A stretch of 64,000 bases of DNA. It comes from Kribbella sp. NBC_00382. Its GTDB lineage: Bacteria; Actinomycetota; Actinomycetes; Propionibacteriales; Kribbellaceae. The stretch's first letter is position 1, and every line of letters starts with the position of its first letter. The notes under the pieces were generated by a model, which was not told the origin of the DNA, did not search any database, and worked only from the letters and a program-made list of their open reading frames with translations. The stretch is taken from NCBI RefSeq assembly GCF_036067295.1, contig NZ_CP107954.1, positions 992,001-1,056,000 on the forward strand, read 5' to 3'. A program made the translations under genes and the position numbers. Below are positions 1 through 9,122 of this stretch, piece after piece.

Positions 1-269
1 GGGCCCAGCCGAACCCCACCGATCACTGCACCAGCTGGGTCCTTGGCGACCAGGACTACTGTGCGTGAGTCTTCATCTCGTTCGTCCAGATCGCTGCCGG
101 CGAACAGGCCTTGGTCGTGGACGAAGGCCTGCTGCCTCAGCGCGCGGTAGGCAGCCAGATCGTTGCCGGCAGCCACTTCGATGAGGAAGGCCGGCGGCGG
201 ATCGCCCAACAGCGCGCAGACATCCGCGGCCCGCCGAACGCCGGTCGTCTGTACTACTGGCGTGATCAT
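1..269 (-). CDS. Sll0786/MSMEG_0567-family GNAT N-acetyltransferase (NitE-like), 3' end outside the window
   Basis: The minus strand reads open from the ATG at 269 to the window edge, about 89 residues, too broken up to stand out as a full ORF. It contains a stretch like YRALRQQAFVHDQGLF, followed by DLDERDEDSRTVVLVAK and GGVRLG, which is typical of the N-terminal half of the GNAT protein found in Nit1C (nitrilase) clusters. The ATG overlaps the stop of the upstream radical SAM gene as ATGA, so the two are probably translationally coupled. In the family, the acetyltransferase is sometimes fused to or followed by an AIR-synthase-like protein; that part would lie off the left edge. The substrate is unknown. 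Confidence 0.8.
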   Translation of the reverse strand, partial: MITPVVQTTGVRRAADVCALLGDPPPAFLIEVAAGNDLAAYRALRQQAFVHDQGLFAGSDLDERDEDSRTVVLVAKDPAGAVIGGVRLG

Positions 270-1336
270 GCGCCGGCCGCCGACAAGAGACTGCAGGCTC
301 CGCAGGCGGCGCAGCCGGCGCCTTGGTCTGCCCCTTGCATCTCGGCTGTCTTCAGGAGGGCGGCGACTCGGGCGGTGATGTCTTGGACCAGCCGGGGGTC
401 GGGTGCGGTGACGCCGTCCAGGCGGGCGAGGGTGCCTAGCATCGGGCGGAGGGGGACTACGAAGGGGTAGATGCCGCGGGAGATGAGGTCGGCGGCGCCG
501 GCTACCAGTTCGTCGGGGTCTTCGCCCATACCGATCAAGAGGTACGTCGAGACGCGGTTGCGGCCGAAGACCCGGACTGCCTCGTCCCAGGCGGCGTTGT
601 ACTCCGCCAGCGGCACCGTCGACTTGCCGGGCATCCAGCGGCGGCGGACGTCATCATCCAAGGACTCGACATGGATTCCGATCGAGGTCGCGCCCGCGGC
701 GTACAGGTCGGTGATGACGGACAGCTCCCCCGGCGGCTCGATCTGGACCTGGATCGGCAACCCTGGAACGGCTTCCAGTACAGCCCGGACGCAACGGACC
801 AGGTTGCGAGCACCACGATCCGGCCCAGTCGTCGTACCGGTGGTCATCACCATCTGGGTGACGCCGTCGAGGCGCACCGCAGCCTCGGCCACCTCCGCCA
901 ACTGGCGTGGTGTCTTGGCTGCGACGGTCGCGCCGCTGCGCAGTGACTCCTCGATCGAGCAGAAGCGGCAACGCGTCGATTCGTCGTACCGGATGCAGGT
1001 CTGGACGACGGTCGTGGCCAAGACGTCCTTCCCGTGCAACAAAGCGATCTGCTGGTACGGAACGCCGTCCGCCGTCGTCAGGTCGTAGAAGCGCGGCCGA
1101 CGGACCGGCTCGACGGACAGGCCGAGGCTGAGTCCGTTGCGGTACACCCCACCGTCCCGTACCTGGTAGGGGCTGTCAGCAACGATGGGGAGGGTGGCGT
1201 TGGCACCGTCGACGACCAGGTGCCCGTCGTCGCTCGGGCCGGCGCCCTTGCTGCGGCGGACCGGGGCGTCCACCTGAACGCCGTACACGGCCATCTCGGC
1301 CCGGGCCGCCAGGGCTTCTTCGGTGCCAACGCTCAT
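266..1336 (-). CDS. MSMEG_0568-family radical SAM protein (NitD-like)
   Basis: A 356-residue radical SAM enzyme. The cluster-binding cysteines are C114, C123 and C126 (Cys-x8-Cys-x2-Cys, ending CRFC), and a second Cys group (CAACGAC) lies close to the C-terminus. Spacing and overall sequence match the MSMEG_0568 family of Nit1C/nitrogen-starvation clusters; the reaction is not established. A TTG at 1342 is also possible, but the ATG at 1336 has GAGGGG six bases upstream and is preferred. The NitB-like gene ends 10 bases upstream and the GNAT gene overlaps downstream, so this is one operon. Confidence 0.88.
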   Translation of the reverse strand: MSVGTEEALAARAEMAVYGVQVDAPVRRSKGAGPSDDGHLVVDGANATLPIVADSPYQVRDGGVYRNGLSLGLSVEPVRRPRFYDLTTADGVPYQQIALLHGKDVLATTVVQTCIRYDESTRCRFCSIEESLRSGATVAAKTPRQLAEVAEAAVRLDGVTQMVMTTGTTTGPDRGARNLVRCVRAVLEAVPGLPIQVQIEPPGELSVITDLYAAGATSIGIHVESLDDDVRRRWMPGKSTVPLAEYNAAWDEAVRVFGRNRVSTYLLIGMGEDPDELVAGAADLISRGIYPFVVPLRPMLGTLARLDGVTAPDPRLVQDITARVAALLKTAEMQGADQGAGCAACGACSLLSAAGA

Positions 1337-1346
1337 AGCCAACCCC

Positions 1347-1868
1347 TCAGAACATGTACGTCGAGTTGATGATGGCGCCCTTGCGGGCGTAGTGGATCAG
1401 CGCGTCCTGGACGTCGAGCGGGTGCGTCGGGATGACGCCCTCGATCAGGTCCTCCTCGCGCGCTCCGTGCAGCGACAGCCCGAACCGGCAGCAGTAGACC
1501 TTGCCGCCCTCGGCGATGAACGTCTTCAGCGACTCGTTGATGTTATGCTCGCCTGGGAACGCGGAGTTGCCGGTGGTCGGAAAACCCCGCGTCGCCAGGC
1601 AGTTCAGCGACCCGGGACCGTAGAAGTAGATCGCCGACTCGAAGCCCTTGCGCTGTGCCCGGGTTGCCTGCAGGATCGCGACGAAGCTCACCGACGACTC
1701 GTGGGCGATGCCGTGCACCAGGGTGAAGTACGTCTCGCCGTCCTCGGCCTGGTAGTCGGGGAAGACCTTCGTACCGCCGTAGATGCTCGACCCCTCCGCC
1801 AGCGACGGGTGCGGGATCTCCTGCAGGCTCTTGGTCTCGAGGTCGGTCAGTTCGGCCAGTTCGGGCAT
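1347..1868 (-). CDS. MSMEG_0572/Sll0783-family nitrogen starvation response protein (NitB-like)
   Basis: A 173-residue protein with the family hallmarks: a segment around YGGTKVFPDYQ, an internal GNSAFPGEHN, and a C-terminal ARKGAIINSTYMF. The family is induced on nitrogen starvation in cyanobacteria and is the first gene of many Nit1C clusters linked to growth on cyanide; the biochemical function is unknown. It starts at ATG 1868 with GAGGAG seven bases upstream. In the usual cluster a nitrilase follows directly; here the next gene, 10 bases on, is the radical SAM gene, so the nitrilase is missing from that slot. Confidence 0.88.
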   Translation of the reverse strand: MPELAELTDLETKSLQEIPHPSLAEGSSIYGGTKVFPDYQAEDGETYFTLVHGIAHESSVSFVAILQATRAQRKGFESAIYFYGPGSLNCLATRGFPTTGNSAFPGEHNINESLKTFIAEGGKVYCCRFGLSLHGAREEDLIEGVIPTHPLDVQDALIHYARKGAIINSTYMF

Positions 1869-1883
1869 TGGTGCTCCTCAGGG

Positions 1884-2702
1884 TCAGTCGTAGAGATGGT
1901 TGAAGGTGTGGTGGAAAACGTGGTCGCCGAGCTCGCCGTCGCCCATCGCGGCGCGCACCTTGGCGTACTCGCCGGCGTGGTCGCCCCAGGGCTGGTCGCT
2001 GGCGAACAGCACCCGGTCGTGGCCGATACCGCGCCGCTCGATCTCGGCGGCCAGCCAGGCCGGGGCGAAACCGATCGCCCAGGACAGATCGGTGTAGACG
2101 CGCTTGCCCGACTCGATCCAGTCGAAGAAACGCGAGCCGATCAGCTTGATGTGCCCACTCATCCCGCCGCCGAAGTGGACGAGATGCAGCGGCACCTGGT
2201 CGGCGTACGTCTCGACCAGCAGACCGATGTGGTCGATGTCGGACGCGGCGCCGGGTGAGGTGTGGACGTGAACGACGAGGCCGTTTCGCCTTGCTGTCTT
2301 GAAGATCTCGTCCAGTTGCGGCCGGACCTCCTCGTCAGCCGGATGACCGCCGAGCAGGAAACTCAACTTCAGCGCCCGTACGCCGGGCTCGGTCGCCAAC
2401 GTGAGCGCCTTGGCCGTCAACTCGGCGTCCTGTGGTCGCGGCGAGACCCACAGGCCGGCCCGGATCCGGTCATCGCGACCAGCCGCCTCGACCACGAGCT
2501 CGTTGAACCCGAAGGAGACCGCGACATCCGGTACGCCGTAGTTGGGGATCACCAATGCGCGTTCGGTGCCCTCGGCATCGAGATCGGCGAGCAACTCGTC
2601 GATGGTGGCGCGGGCGGTGAGGTCCGGGTTGACCGGCGGGCCGCCGTAGAAGGGGTAGGCCGGCAGGACTCCGAGATGCCGGTGCGCGTCGTTTGTCGAC
2701 AT
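1884..2702 (-). CDS. amidohydrolase (Amidohydrolase_2 family) in the Nit1C-type operon
   Basis: A 272-residue TIM-barrel amidohydrolase-2 type protein. Seen: an N-terminal DAHRHLG (HxH metal motif), a central HVHTSPG, a following HFGGGMSGH, and a C-terminal ASDQPWGD like the metal-binding Asp region of this family. The ATG at 2702 has AGGG upstream and lies 10 bases after the stop of the flavin oxidoreductase; an in-frame TTG at 2720 is less likely. It lies between NitH-like and NitB-like genes, so it probably acts in the same pathway, possibly by removing ammonia or a carboxylate from an intermediate. The substrate is not predictable from sequence. Confidence 0.82.
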   Translation of the reverse strand: MSTNDAHRHLGVLPAYPFYGGPPVNPDLTARATIDELLADLDAEGTERALVIPNYGVPDVAVSFGFNELVVEAAGRDDRIRAGLWVSPRPQDAELTAKALTLATEPGVRALKLSFLLGGHPADEEVRPQLDEIFKTARRNGLVVHVHTSPGAASDIDHIGLLVETYADQVPLHLVHFGGGMSGHIKLIGSRFFDWIESGKRVYTDLSWAIGFAPAWLAAEIERRGIGHDRVLFASDQPWGDHAGEYAKVRAAMGDGELGDHVFHHTFNHLYD

Positions 2703-2712
2703 GTCTATTGCC

Positions 2713-4008
2713 CTACGCAACCGTCTTCTGGGAGCGCGGCAAACCGGCGATCCAGCGAACGCCGGCCTGCATCCGGCGCTGGACGATCTGCTCGGCCAGG
2801 TACGCCGCGTCGGCCGCGACCCCGCCGAAGCGGCCGGACCCCCAGGTGTGCTGCCAGGGCAGGCCGACGAAGTACAGGCCGGGGACGCTCGTCACGCCAC
2901 GGTGATGCGTCGGATAGCCGCGACCATCGAAGACCGGGACGCGGATCCAGCCGTCATCGCGGCTGAAGCCGGTGCTCCACACCACAGCACCGATCCCTTG
3001 CAGGCTGAGGGTTTCGGGTTCTACGACTGGCTCCCAAACGGGCTGATAGCGAGCCTCAACCGGCGCCTGGATGGCTTTGGAGGTGATGAAGGCGTCGATC
3101 GAGTCCTTGATACCTTCGGAGACCGCGTCGGCATGATCGAGGTTGGCGCGGAGATCCGGCTTCAACCTCAGACTGCCGGCCTGTACGTCGATCAGCCGGC
3201 CGTAGAGCTTCATGCCCTCGAGGGCGAACCGGCGCAGGTCGATGTCGCGCCCGCCGTCCCGCCCGGTGACATAGTGGTTGACCCGGAACCGTACGGCGTC
3301 GACGTCGTCGAACTCGTCGATTCCCTTGGCGTAGTAGCCCATCTCGTCGAGCCAGGCGACGACGTCCTTCCCGCGATAGACCCGTGCCACCCGCGGCGCC
3401 GACCCCGTCACCAGATGTACCGTCCGGCCGGCCAGATGAAGATCCTCAGCGATCTGGCAACCGGACTGCCCGGTACCGACCACGAGAACCTCGCCCGGCT
3501 CCAGCTGCTCAGGGTTCCGGTACTGCGATGAGTGGAGCTGCTGCAGGTTGGCCGGCAACCGCTCGGCGAAGCGCGGGATCTTCGGTCGTTGGTACGGCCC
3601 GGTCGCGAGCACCACCTGGTCGGCCGTCACGGTCGCCGTGTCCGTCGTCAGCTGGAAGCCTTGCGAAGACTGCTCCAAACCCGTCGCCCGGACGCCTTCG
3701 GCCAGCGGTACGTCGAACGAGTGCGCATACGACTCCAGGTAGGCCACGATCTCGTCGCGGAGCATGAAGCCGTCGGCATGCGGTCCGGAGTACGGGAAGC
3801 CTGGAAGGCGGCACTGCCAGTTGGGAGTGACCAGGCAGAAGGAGTCCCAGCGGCGGTTGCGCCACTCGCTGCCGACCCGATCGGCTTCGAGGACGACGTG
3901 GTCGAGGCCGCGGGACGTCAGCTCCCAACTGGTTGCCAGGCCGCCCTGGCCGCCGCCGATGATGACCGCCGGGTAGTGCGCGCCTTCGCGAAGACTGACC
4001 TGCGGCAT
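2713..4008 (-). CDS. MSMEG_0569-family flavin-dependent oxidoreductase (NitH-like)
   Basis: A 431-residue flavoprotein monooxygenase-like enzyme (CzcO group). The FAD-binding motif IIGGGQGGLATS is near residue 16, ATGPYQRP follows, and a second dinucleotide motif VVGTGQSGCQ lies near residue 176. The C-terminal WGSGRFGGVAADAAYLAEQI is a family feature. It is the first gene of the minus-strand operon leading into the amidohydrolase, NitB-like, radical SAM and GNAT genes. The upstream 155 bp (4009-4163) should hold the operon promoter; I see no convincing sigma-70 box in it. Confidence 0.88.
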   Translation of the reverse strand: MPQVSLREGAHYPAVIIGGGQGGLATSWELTSRGLDHVVLEADRVGSEWRNRRWDSFCLVTPNWQCRLPGFPYSGPHADGFMLRDEIVAYLESYAHSFDVPLAEGVRATGLEQSSQGFQLTTDTATVTADQVVLATGPYQRPKIPRFAERLPANLQQLHSSQYRNPEQLEPGEVLVVGTGQSGCQIAEDLHLAGRTVHLVTGSAPRVARVYRGKDVVAWLDEMGYYAKGIDEFDDVDAVRFRVNHYVTGRDGGRDIDLRRFALEGMKLYGRLIDVQAGSLRLKPDLRANLDHADAVSEGIKDSIDAFITSKAIQAPVEARYQPVWEPVVEPETLSLQGIGAVVWSTGFSRDDGWIRVPVFDGRGYPTHHRGVTSVPGLYFVGLPWQHTWGSGRFGGVAADAAYLAEQIVQRRMQAGVRWIAGLPRSQKTVA

Positions 4009-4163
4009 GTCGGCTCCCGGGGATTCGGTACGGCCTGGATGTCATCCAGTGAAGAACCGCCCGATTGCCGCACGATTGCCCCCGGAACAAACTCCCGTTT
4101 CCGAATCGCCCCCGCAGGTTTCGCGTGGGTAACCACGATCTCTCAGCAGACAGCGCGCGCTGG

Positions 4164-5786
4164 CTACTTCAGTCCGAGCAGCTCGAGCGACTTCTCGCGC
4201 ATCTCGATCTTCCGGATCTTGCCGGTGACGGTCATCGGGAACTCGTCCACCAGCAGGACGTAGCGCGGGATCTTGTAGTGGGCGAGCTTGCCGGTGGCGA
4301 ACTCCTTCACACCCGCTGCATCCAGGGGCGCCGCGCCGTCCTTGAGTTTGATCCAGGCGCAGAGCTCCTCGCCGTACCGGTCGTCCGGTACGCCGATCAC
4401 CTGTACGTCGGCGATATCCGGGTGGGTGTAGAGGAACTCCTCGATCTCCCGCGGGTACACGTTCTCGCCGCCGCGGATCACCATGTCCTTGATCCGGCCG
4501 ACGATGTTGACGTACCCGTCGTCACGCATCTCGGCCAGGTCGCCGGTGTGCATCCAGCGCGCCTGGTCGATCGCTTCGGCGGTCTTCTCCGGCTCGTCCC
4601 AGTAGCCGAGCATCACGGAGTACCCACGGGTGCACAGCTCGCCCGGCTCACCTCGCGGTACGACGAGCCCGGTCGCCGGATCGACCAGCTTCACCTCGAC
4701 ATGCGGCATCACCCGGCCTACGGTCGACGTCCGCCGATCCAGATCGTCGTCACGGCGGGTCTGCGTGGATACCGGCGAGGTCTCGGTCATGCCGTAGCAG
4801 ATCGCCACCTCGGCCATGTGCATGTCGGCGACACAACGCTTCATCACCTCGACCGGGCAGGGCGAGCCGGCCATCACGCCGGTGCGCAGTGAGGTCAGGT
4901 CGTACGAGGCGAAGTCGGGCAGCCCGAGCTCGGCGATGAACATCGTCGGTACGCCGTACAGCCCCGTGCACCGCTCGTCCTGAACCGCCCGCAGGGTCGC
5001 CGCCGGATCGAAGGCCGGCCCCGGAATGACCATGCATGAGCCGTGCGTCGTGCAGCCGAGATTCGCCATCACCATGCCGAAGCAGTGGTAAAAGGGCACC
5101 GGGATGCACAGCCGGTCGTCCGGCCCGAAGCCGATCGTCTCGGTGACGAAGTACCCGTTGTTGAGAATGTTGTGATGGCTGAGCGTCGCGCCCTTGGGGA
5201 AGCCGGTCGTCCCCGACGTGTACTGGATGTTGATCGCGTCGTCGAAGCTCAACTCGCTCGCGCGCTCGTCCAACTGCTCCCGGCTGACCTGCCCGGCCGC
5301 CTCGACGACGGCGTTCCAGTCCGGCGTACCGATGTAGACGACAGCTTCGAGCGCAGCACAGTCCGGCCGTACCTCGTCGACCATCCGCTGGTAGTCGCTG
5401 GTCTTGAACTCCGTCGCCGAGATCAGCAGCTTCACCCCCGACTGATTGAGCGCATAGGCCAGCTCATGCGTCCGGTACGCCGGATTGATGTTGACCAAGA
5501 TCGCCCCGATAGCCGCCGTCGCGTACTGCGTGATCGTCCACTCAGCACAGTTAGGCGCCCAGATCCCAACCCGATCCCCCTTGGCAATCCCCCGCCCCAT
5601 CAACCCCCGGGCAAACTCATCCACGACCGCCCCGAACTCGGCATAAGTCCACCGCCGCCCACTGACGACCTCGACCATCGCCTCCCGGTCGCCGTACTCC
5701 GCAACCGTCCGTCTCAGGTTCTGCCCAATCGTTTCCCCCAGCAACGGAACCGCAGAAACCCCAGACGCATACGAAGGCACACTCAT
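4164..5786 (-). CDS. AMP-dependent acyl-CoA synthetase (FadD-like)
   Basis: A 540-residue adenylate-forming enzyme that should activate a fatty or aryl acid to its CoA thioester in the cytosol. Seen: the P-loop-like [16 protein letters not shown], the A8 hinge [18 protein letters not shown], and the C-terminal catalytic lysine in VTGKIRK. Its length is normal for the family. The ATG at 5786 opens a standard N-terminus; a TTG at 5822 would add 12 residues without support. It is transcribed in the same direction as the Nit1C-type genes, but a 155-bp gap argues for separate transcription. Substrate chain length cannot be read from sequence. Confidence 0.9.
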   Translation of the reverse strand: MSVPSYASGVSAVPLLGETIGQNLRRTVAEYGDREAMVEVVSGRRWTYAEFGAVVDEFARGLMGRGIAKGDRVGIWAPNCAEWTITQYATAAIGAILVNINPAYRTHELAYALNQSGVKLLISATEFKTSDYQRMVDEVRPDCAALEAVVYIGTPDWNAVVEAAGQVSREQLDERASELSFDDAINIQYTSGTTGFPKGATLSHHNILNNGYFVTETIGFGPDDRLCIPVPFYHCFGMVMANLGCTTHGSCMVIPGPAFDPAATLRAVQDERCTGLYGVPTMFIAELGLPDFASYDLTSLRTGVMAGSPCPVEVMKRCVADMHMAEVAICYGMTETSPVSTQTRRDDDLDRRTSTVGRVMPHVEVKLVDPATGLVVPRGEPGELCTRGYSVMLGYWDEPEKTAEAIDQARWMHTGDLAEMRDDGYVNIVGRIKDMVIRGGENVYPREIEEFLYTHPDIADVQVIGVPDDRYGEELCAWIKLKDGAAPLDAAGVKEFATGKLAHYKIPRYVLLVDEFPMTVTGKIRKIEMREKSLELLGLK

Positions 5787-6010
5787 CCCGCCATCGTGAC
5801 CCGCAACCGCTCGGTCCGACAAGACGACACCGGGAGTCGCGCAGAGTTACCGCCCAGCGGACGTTCCGGCGGGTGAACACGGTGCGTTTGCAGGTGCACT
5901 TGCAGGAGGAAACAAGGGGTGGACGGCAAGCAATGTCCTTGCCAACTCTCCGTCATGTTGGTCGCGGAGCGTGGTTGGGCGGTTACCTTTGAGGTGAGAG
6001 GTGTGAGGCG

Positions 6011-7474
6011 ATGGGCCGAACCGGTGATGGTTACGCCCGCAGCGACCGGCCGCCCGGGCGTACCGCCGAGGCGGCACAACGTACCGCTGCGGTGGAGGAG
6101 CGCGTCCTGGAACTGGGCGGGATCCTGGCCGGCGCACTCGCGATCGATGTCCATGGCACCGATCTGCAGACCCTCAAGCGGGCGCCTCGACGGGCGCCGC
6201 CGACGGTGCCGGCTGCTGATCTCGCGGCGCGTCCCGGACCTGTCTGGGACGCGTTCCTGCCCCCACGGCTGGGACGGTTCCGCTGGTGGGGCACCGAACG
6301 CCGGTACGCGCGGCGGCTGGCCGAGGCCGAGGACAGGTTCGCCGAGGCCATCGACCGGCACCGGGCGGCCGAGGACACCAGGCGTGAGCGGGTGACGCGT
6401 GCCGTCAGGGAGCAGGCCGAGCAGCAGCGCCGGCTGGACGAGGCGACCGAAGAGCAGCACGCCCGCATCGACGCCTACCAGCGCGCCGTCGAGAACCACG
6501 ACCGCGAGGCAGTCAGCCGGTACTTCCGGAAGGCCCTCGAACGCGTCACCGAGCCGCCAGACTTCCCGCGCCGGCGCAGGGTCGGCTACGTGCCCGAGTC
6601 GACGCTGCTGGCGGTCGAGTGGGATCTCCCCGACCTCAGCGTCGTACCGGCTGAGGCGTCGTACCGCTACGACCGAGAGGTAGACGCGGTAGTCGCTGTG
6701 CCCCGGCCGGAGAAGGAAGTACGGCTGCTGTACCAGCAACTCGTTGCGCAGTTGGCCTTGCGGACCCTGCACCTGGTCTTCGGCAGCGACCGGTACAAGG
6801 TCGTCGACACCGTCGTCTTCAACGGCATGGTCGAGTCCGTGGACCTGCCGACCGGCCAGGCCGTCCGGCCATGCCTGATCACGCTCCGGGCCACCCGTGA
6901 GCAGTTCAAAGCCCTGGTACTCGACCAGTTGGATCCAGTTGCCTGCGTCCGCCACTACTTCGCTGCTGAGGTGTCCCGGCACCCAGAGGAACTCCAGCCG
7001 GTCGAACCGGTGCTGGACTTCGACCTGGCCGACCCGCGGACCATCAGAGCCGCAGACGTCATCAGCGAGATCGACAGCCGGCCGAACCTGCTGGAGCTCA
7101 CCCCTGACGAGTTCGAGCATCTGGTGCACAACCTGCTGACCCGGATGGGCCTGGAGACGCGGTTGTTCCGTAGTGGCAACGACGGTGGCATCGATTGCGT
7201 CGCCTACGACCCCAGGCCGATCACCGGTGGCAAATTCGTCGTACAGGCCAAGCTCTACACGCGTACTGTCCCACCGTCGGCCGTACGGGACCTCTTCGGG
7301 ACCGTGCTGGACGCCGGAGCCACCAAGGGCATCCTGATCACCACCAGTGGCTTCGGCCCGTCCAGCTACCAGTTCGCCAACGGGAAGCCACTGCAACTGA
7401 TCGACGGCACCGGCCTGCTCGCCCTCTGCCATCAGCACGACATCCCTGCCCGAATCGTCCCGCGCGCTAGCTGA
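6011..7474 (+). CDS. Mrr-type restriction endonuclease with N-terminal coiled coil
   Basis: A 487-residue protein. Residues about 100-180 are a long charged coiled-coil-like region rich in Arg, Glu and Ala. The C-terminal ~130 residues are an Mrr_cat PD-(D/E)xK domain: ELTPDEFEHLVHNLL, then GNDGGIDC (Asp near 394), FVVQAKLY (QxK near 412-414) and a GILITTSGF core strand. Mrr-like enzymes cut modified (often methylated) foreign DNA. No methyltransferase or specificity gene is next to it, as expected for a type IV enzyme. GAGG lies a few bases before the ATG. The 188-bp gap from the divergent acyl-CoA synthetase gene holds the promoters; an imperfect 16-bp palindrome is visible at 5889-5904. 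Confidence 0.85.
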   Translation: MGRTGDGYARSDRPPGRTAEAAQRTAAVEERVLELGGILAGALAIDVHGTDLQTLKRAPRRAPPTVPAADLAARPGPVWDAFLPPRLGRFRWWGTERRYARRLAEAEDRFAEAIDRHRAAEDTRRERVTRAVREQAEQQRRLDEATEEQHARIDAYQRAVENHDREAVSRYFRKALERVTEPPDFPRRRRVGYVPESTLLAVEWDLPDLSVVPAEASYRYDREVDAVVAVPRPEKEVRLLYQQLVAQLALRTLHLVFGSDRYKVVDTVVFNGMVESVDLPTGQAVRPCLITLRATREQFKALVLDQLDPVACVRHYFAAEVSRHPEELQPVEPVLDFDLADPRTIRAADVISEIDSRPNLLELTPDEFEHLVHNLLTRMGLETRLFRSGNDGGIDCVAYDPRPITGGKFVVQAKLYTRTVPPSAVRDLFGTVLDAGATKGILITTSGFGPSSYQFANGKPLQLIDGTGLLALCHQHDIPARIVPRAS

Positions 7475-8408
7475 TCGGGGACTCGTAGATCAGTAGCTCG
7501 GTACCGGTTGCGCCCTCACCGTCGTCGGGCGCAGTGAAGAGCCGCAGCTTAGTACCGTCGACCTCCAGCGCCACCGGGTTGCGGGTGACGGAGTGCCCGG
7601 CCGTGGAGTACGCCGCGAACGGGATCTCGTGCAGGATCCGGTTGTCGTCGTTGAGGTCGAGCAGTGTGAGCCCACCGAGCTCGAAGTTGCCACCTGTCTG
7701 CGTCTTGAGCCCAGTGACGCCGCCACACAGCTGCTTACTCCGCCCGACGTAGTCGCAGTCCTGGTAGTCCAGCAGGTGGCTCTGGTTGGGCTGCGCGTCC
7801 ACCTGCTTGCCAGAGGCAGTCCAGGCATAAAGCGTCCGCGACCCCCAGCTCACCCCATGCACCAGCCCGGTACGCCGGTCCCGCACGACCCCGCCAACAT
7901 GGTCCTTCACCCGGAACTGCTCCGTGACGCGATACGTGCGGGGGTTGATCTTGTAGACGATCGCCCGCGAGTTCGGCCGGTACTCCGCGGCCGGCACCCA
8001 CACGTTCTCGCCGTCGTAGTCGATCCCGCCCGGGTGGTACACCGTGCCCTCGCCGACCCGAATGTCCTTCTTCAGGTTGCCCTGGCGGTCCAGCACGAAC
8101 ACATGCCCGATCCCCTTGCCCGGCGTCCGGTCGTACCCGTCCACCGGCACCGGATAGGGCACCGGGGCCTCCAGCACCTCGACACTCGACAGGTAGATCA
8201 GATCGCCCACCAGCGCGAACCCCTGCGGATGGTACGTCGGGAACTTCAACGGGATGCGAGCAACCTGCGTCCACGCCGTACTACGGGTCGTCGCCTCGAA
8301 TGCCCGGGCAACCTTGTCATCGCGCCCGGCGGCGTCGGCGCCGACCACCGACAGGCCGGCCACCAGCACTCCGGCCAACACGCTCGCCACCAACGTCTTC
8401 CTACGCAT
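7467..8408 (-). CDS. secreted DUF6454-like protein
   Basis: A 313-residue exported protein: MRRKTLVASVLAGVLVAGL, then a Sec cleavage site near ADA-A. The mature part has repeated short beta segments (HPQGFALVGDLIYLS, HPGGIDYDGENVWVPAAEY, GVVRDRRTGLVHGVSWGSR) as in beta-propeller proteins, and resembles the DUF6454 family as I remember it. Function unknown. It has AGGAGA six bases before ATG 8408. Its 3' end overlaps the Mrr gene tail by 8 bp in convergent orientation, and its start is only 27 bp from the divergent SIMPL-domain gene, so the two promoters must interleave with the coding starts. Confidence 0.75.
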   Translation of the reverse strand: MRRKTLVASVLAGVLVAGLSVVGADAAGRDDKVARAFEATTRSTAWTQVARIPLKFPTYHPQGFALVGDLIYLSSVEVLEAPVPYPVPVDGYDRTPGKGIGHVFVLDRQGNLKKDIRVGEGTVYHPGGIDYDGENVWVPAAEYRPNSRAIVYKINPRTYRVTEQFRVKDHVGGVVRDRRTGLVHGVSWGSRTLYAWTASGKQVDAQPNQSHLLDYQDCDYVGRSKQLCGGVTGLKTQTGGNFELGGLTLLDLNDDNRILHEIPFAAYSTAGHSVTRNPVALEVDGTKLRLFTAPDDGEGATGTELLIYESPIS

Positions 8409-8435
8409 CGTGGTTCTCCTGTCAGACTGGCTCGT

Positions 8436-9059
8436 ATGGACTCTGGGATCACGGTGACCGGGACCGGGCAGGCTACTGCGCCGGCGGATCTACTGCGGCT
8501 GACTTTGAGTGTCGGTCATGACGCGGCCGATGTGGCGGCCGCGGTCGCACAAGTAGCCGAGAAGACCGATGCTGTTCATGCTGCATTGAGTGCGCTGGGG
8601 GTCGAGGCGAAGGACATCGAGACCAGCACGGTCAACGTCTACCCGCAGTACAGGGACTCGATGAAGGTGGCGAGCTATCGCGCGTCGCACTCGATCACCG
8701 TGACGACCCGGAACCTGACCGGGTTCGGTGACCTACTGAACGCCGCGGTCGATGCGGTGGGCAACGATCTCGGGATGGAAGGGCTGAACTTCGACGTCGC
8801 CGACAAGCGGCCGCTGCTGGACCAGGCGCGGCAACTCGCCTTCGCCCAGGCCCGTGAGAAGGCCGCCCAGCTGGCCGAGCTGGCCGGCCAGTCCCTCGGC
8901 TCCATCTCCGCCGTCACCGAAGGCTACGGCCACGGCCCGATCCCGTTGGTGATGGAGCAGTCGGCCAAGGCCTCCGGGGCCTACGACTCAAGCCTGTCGA
9001 TCACCCCTGGCGAGCAGACCGTCCAACTCTCCCTCGACGTCCGGTGGAACTGGGCCTGA
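8436..9059 (+). CDS. SIMPL (DUF541) domain protein
   Basis: A 207-residue protein matching the SIMPL/DUF541 fold: ITVTGTGQATAPADLLRL at the N-terminus, SALGVEAKDIETSTVNVYPQY, then an Ala/Gln-rich helix with AREKAAQLAELAGQSLG near the C-terminus. Bacterial homologues are often periplasmic and linked to envelope or oxidative stress, but this one shows no signal peptide. The ATG at 8436 has no clear Shine-Dalgarno; a leaderless transcript is possible. Divergent from the DUF6454-like gene. Confidence 0.82.
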   Translation: MDSGITVTGTGQATAPADLLRLTLSVGHDAADVAAAVAQVAEKTDAVHAALSALGVEAKDIETSTVNVYPQYRDSMKVASYRASHSITVTTRNLTGFGDLLNAAVDAVGNDLGMEGLNFDVADKRPLLDQARQLAFAQAREKAAQLAELAGQSLGSISAVTEGYGHGPIPLVMEQSAKASGAYDSSLSITPGEQTVQLSLDVRWNWA

Positions 9060-9122
9060 CACGTTGCACAAAGCTGCAAAATGGCGGGCACCAGGTTTGC
9101 GGGGCAATACAGTCGTTCCACC

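Noticed and set aside
4009-4163. Operator or riboswitch before the Nit1C-type operon
   Set aside because: Short repeats (CGATTGCC twice) exist but no convincing palindrome, promoter or conserved RNA element.
5783-7438. 551-residue minus-strand ORF opposite the Mrr gene
   Set aside because: Low-complexity shadow of the Mrr gene; the plus strand has a catalytic core.
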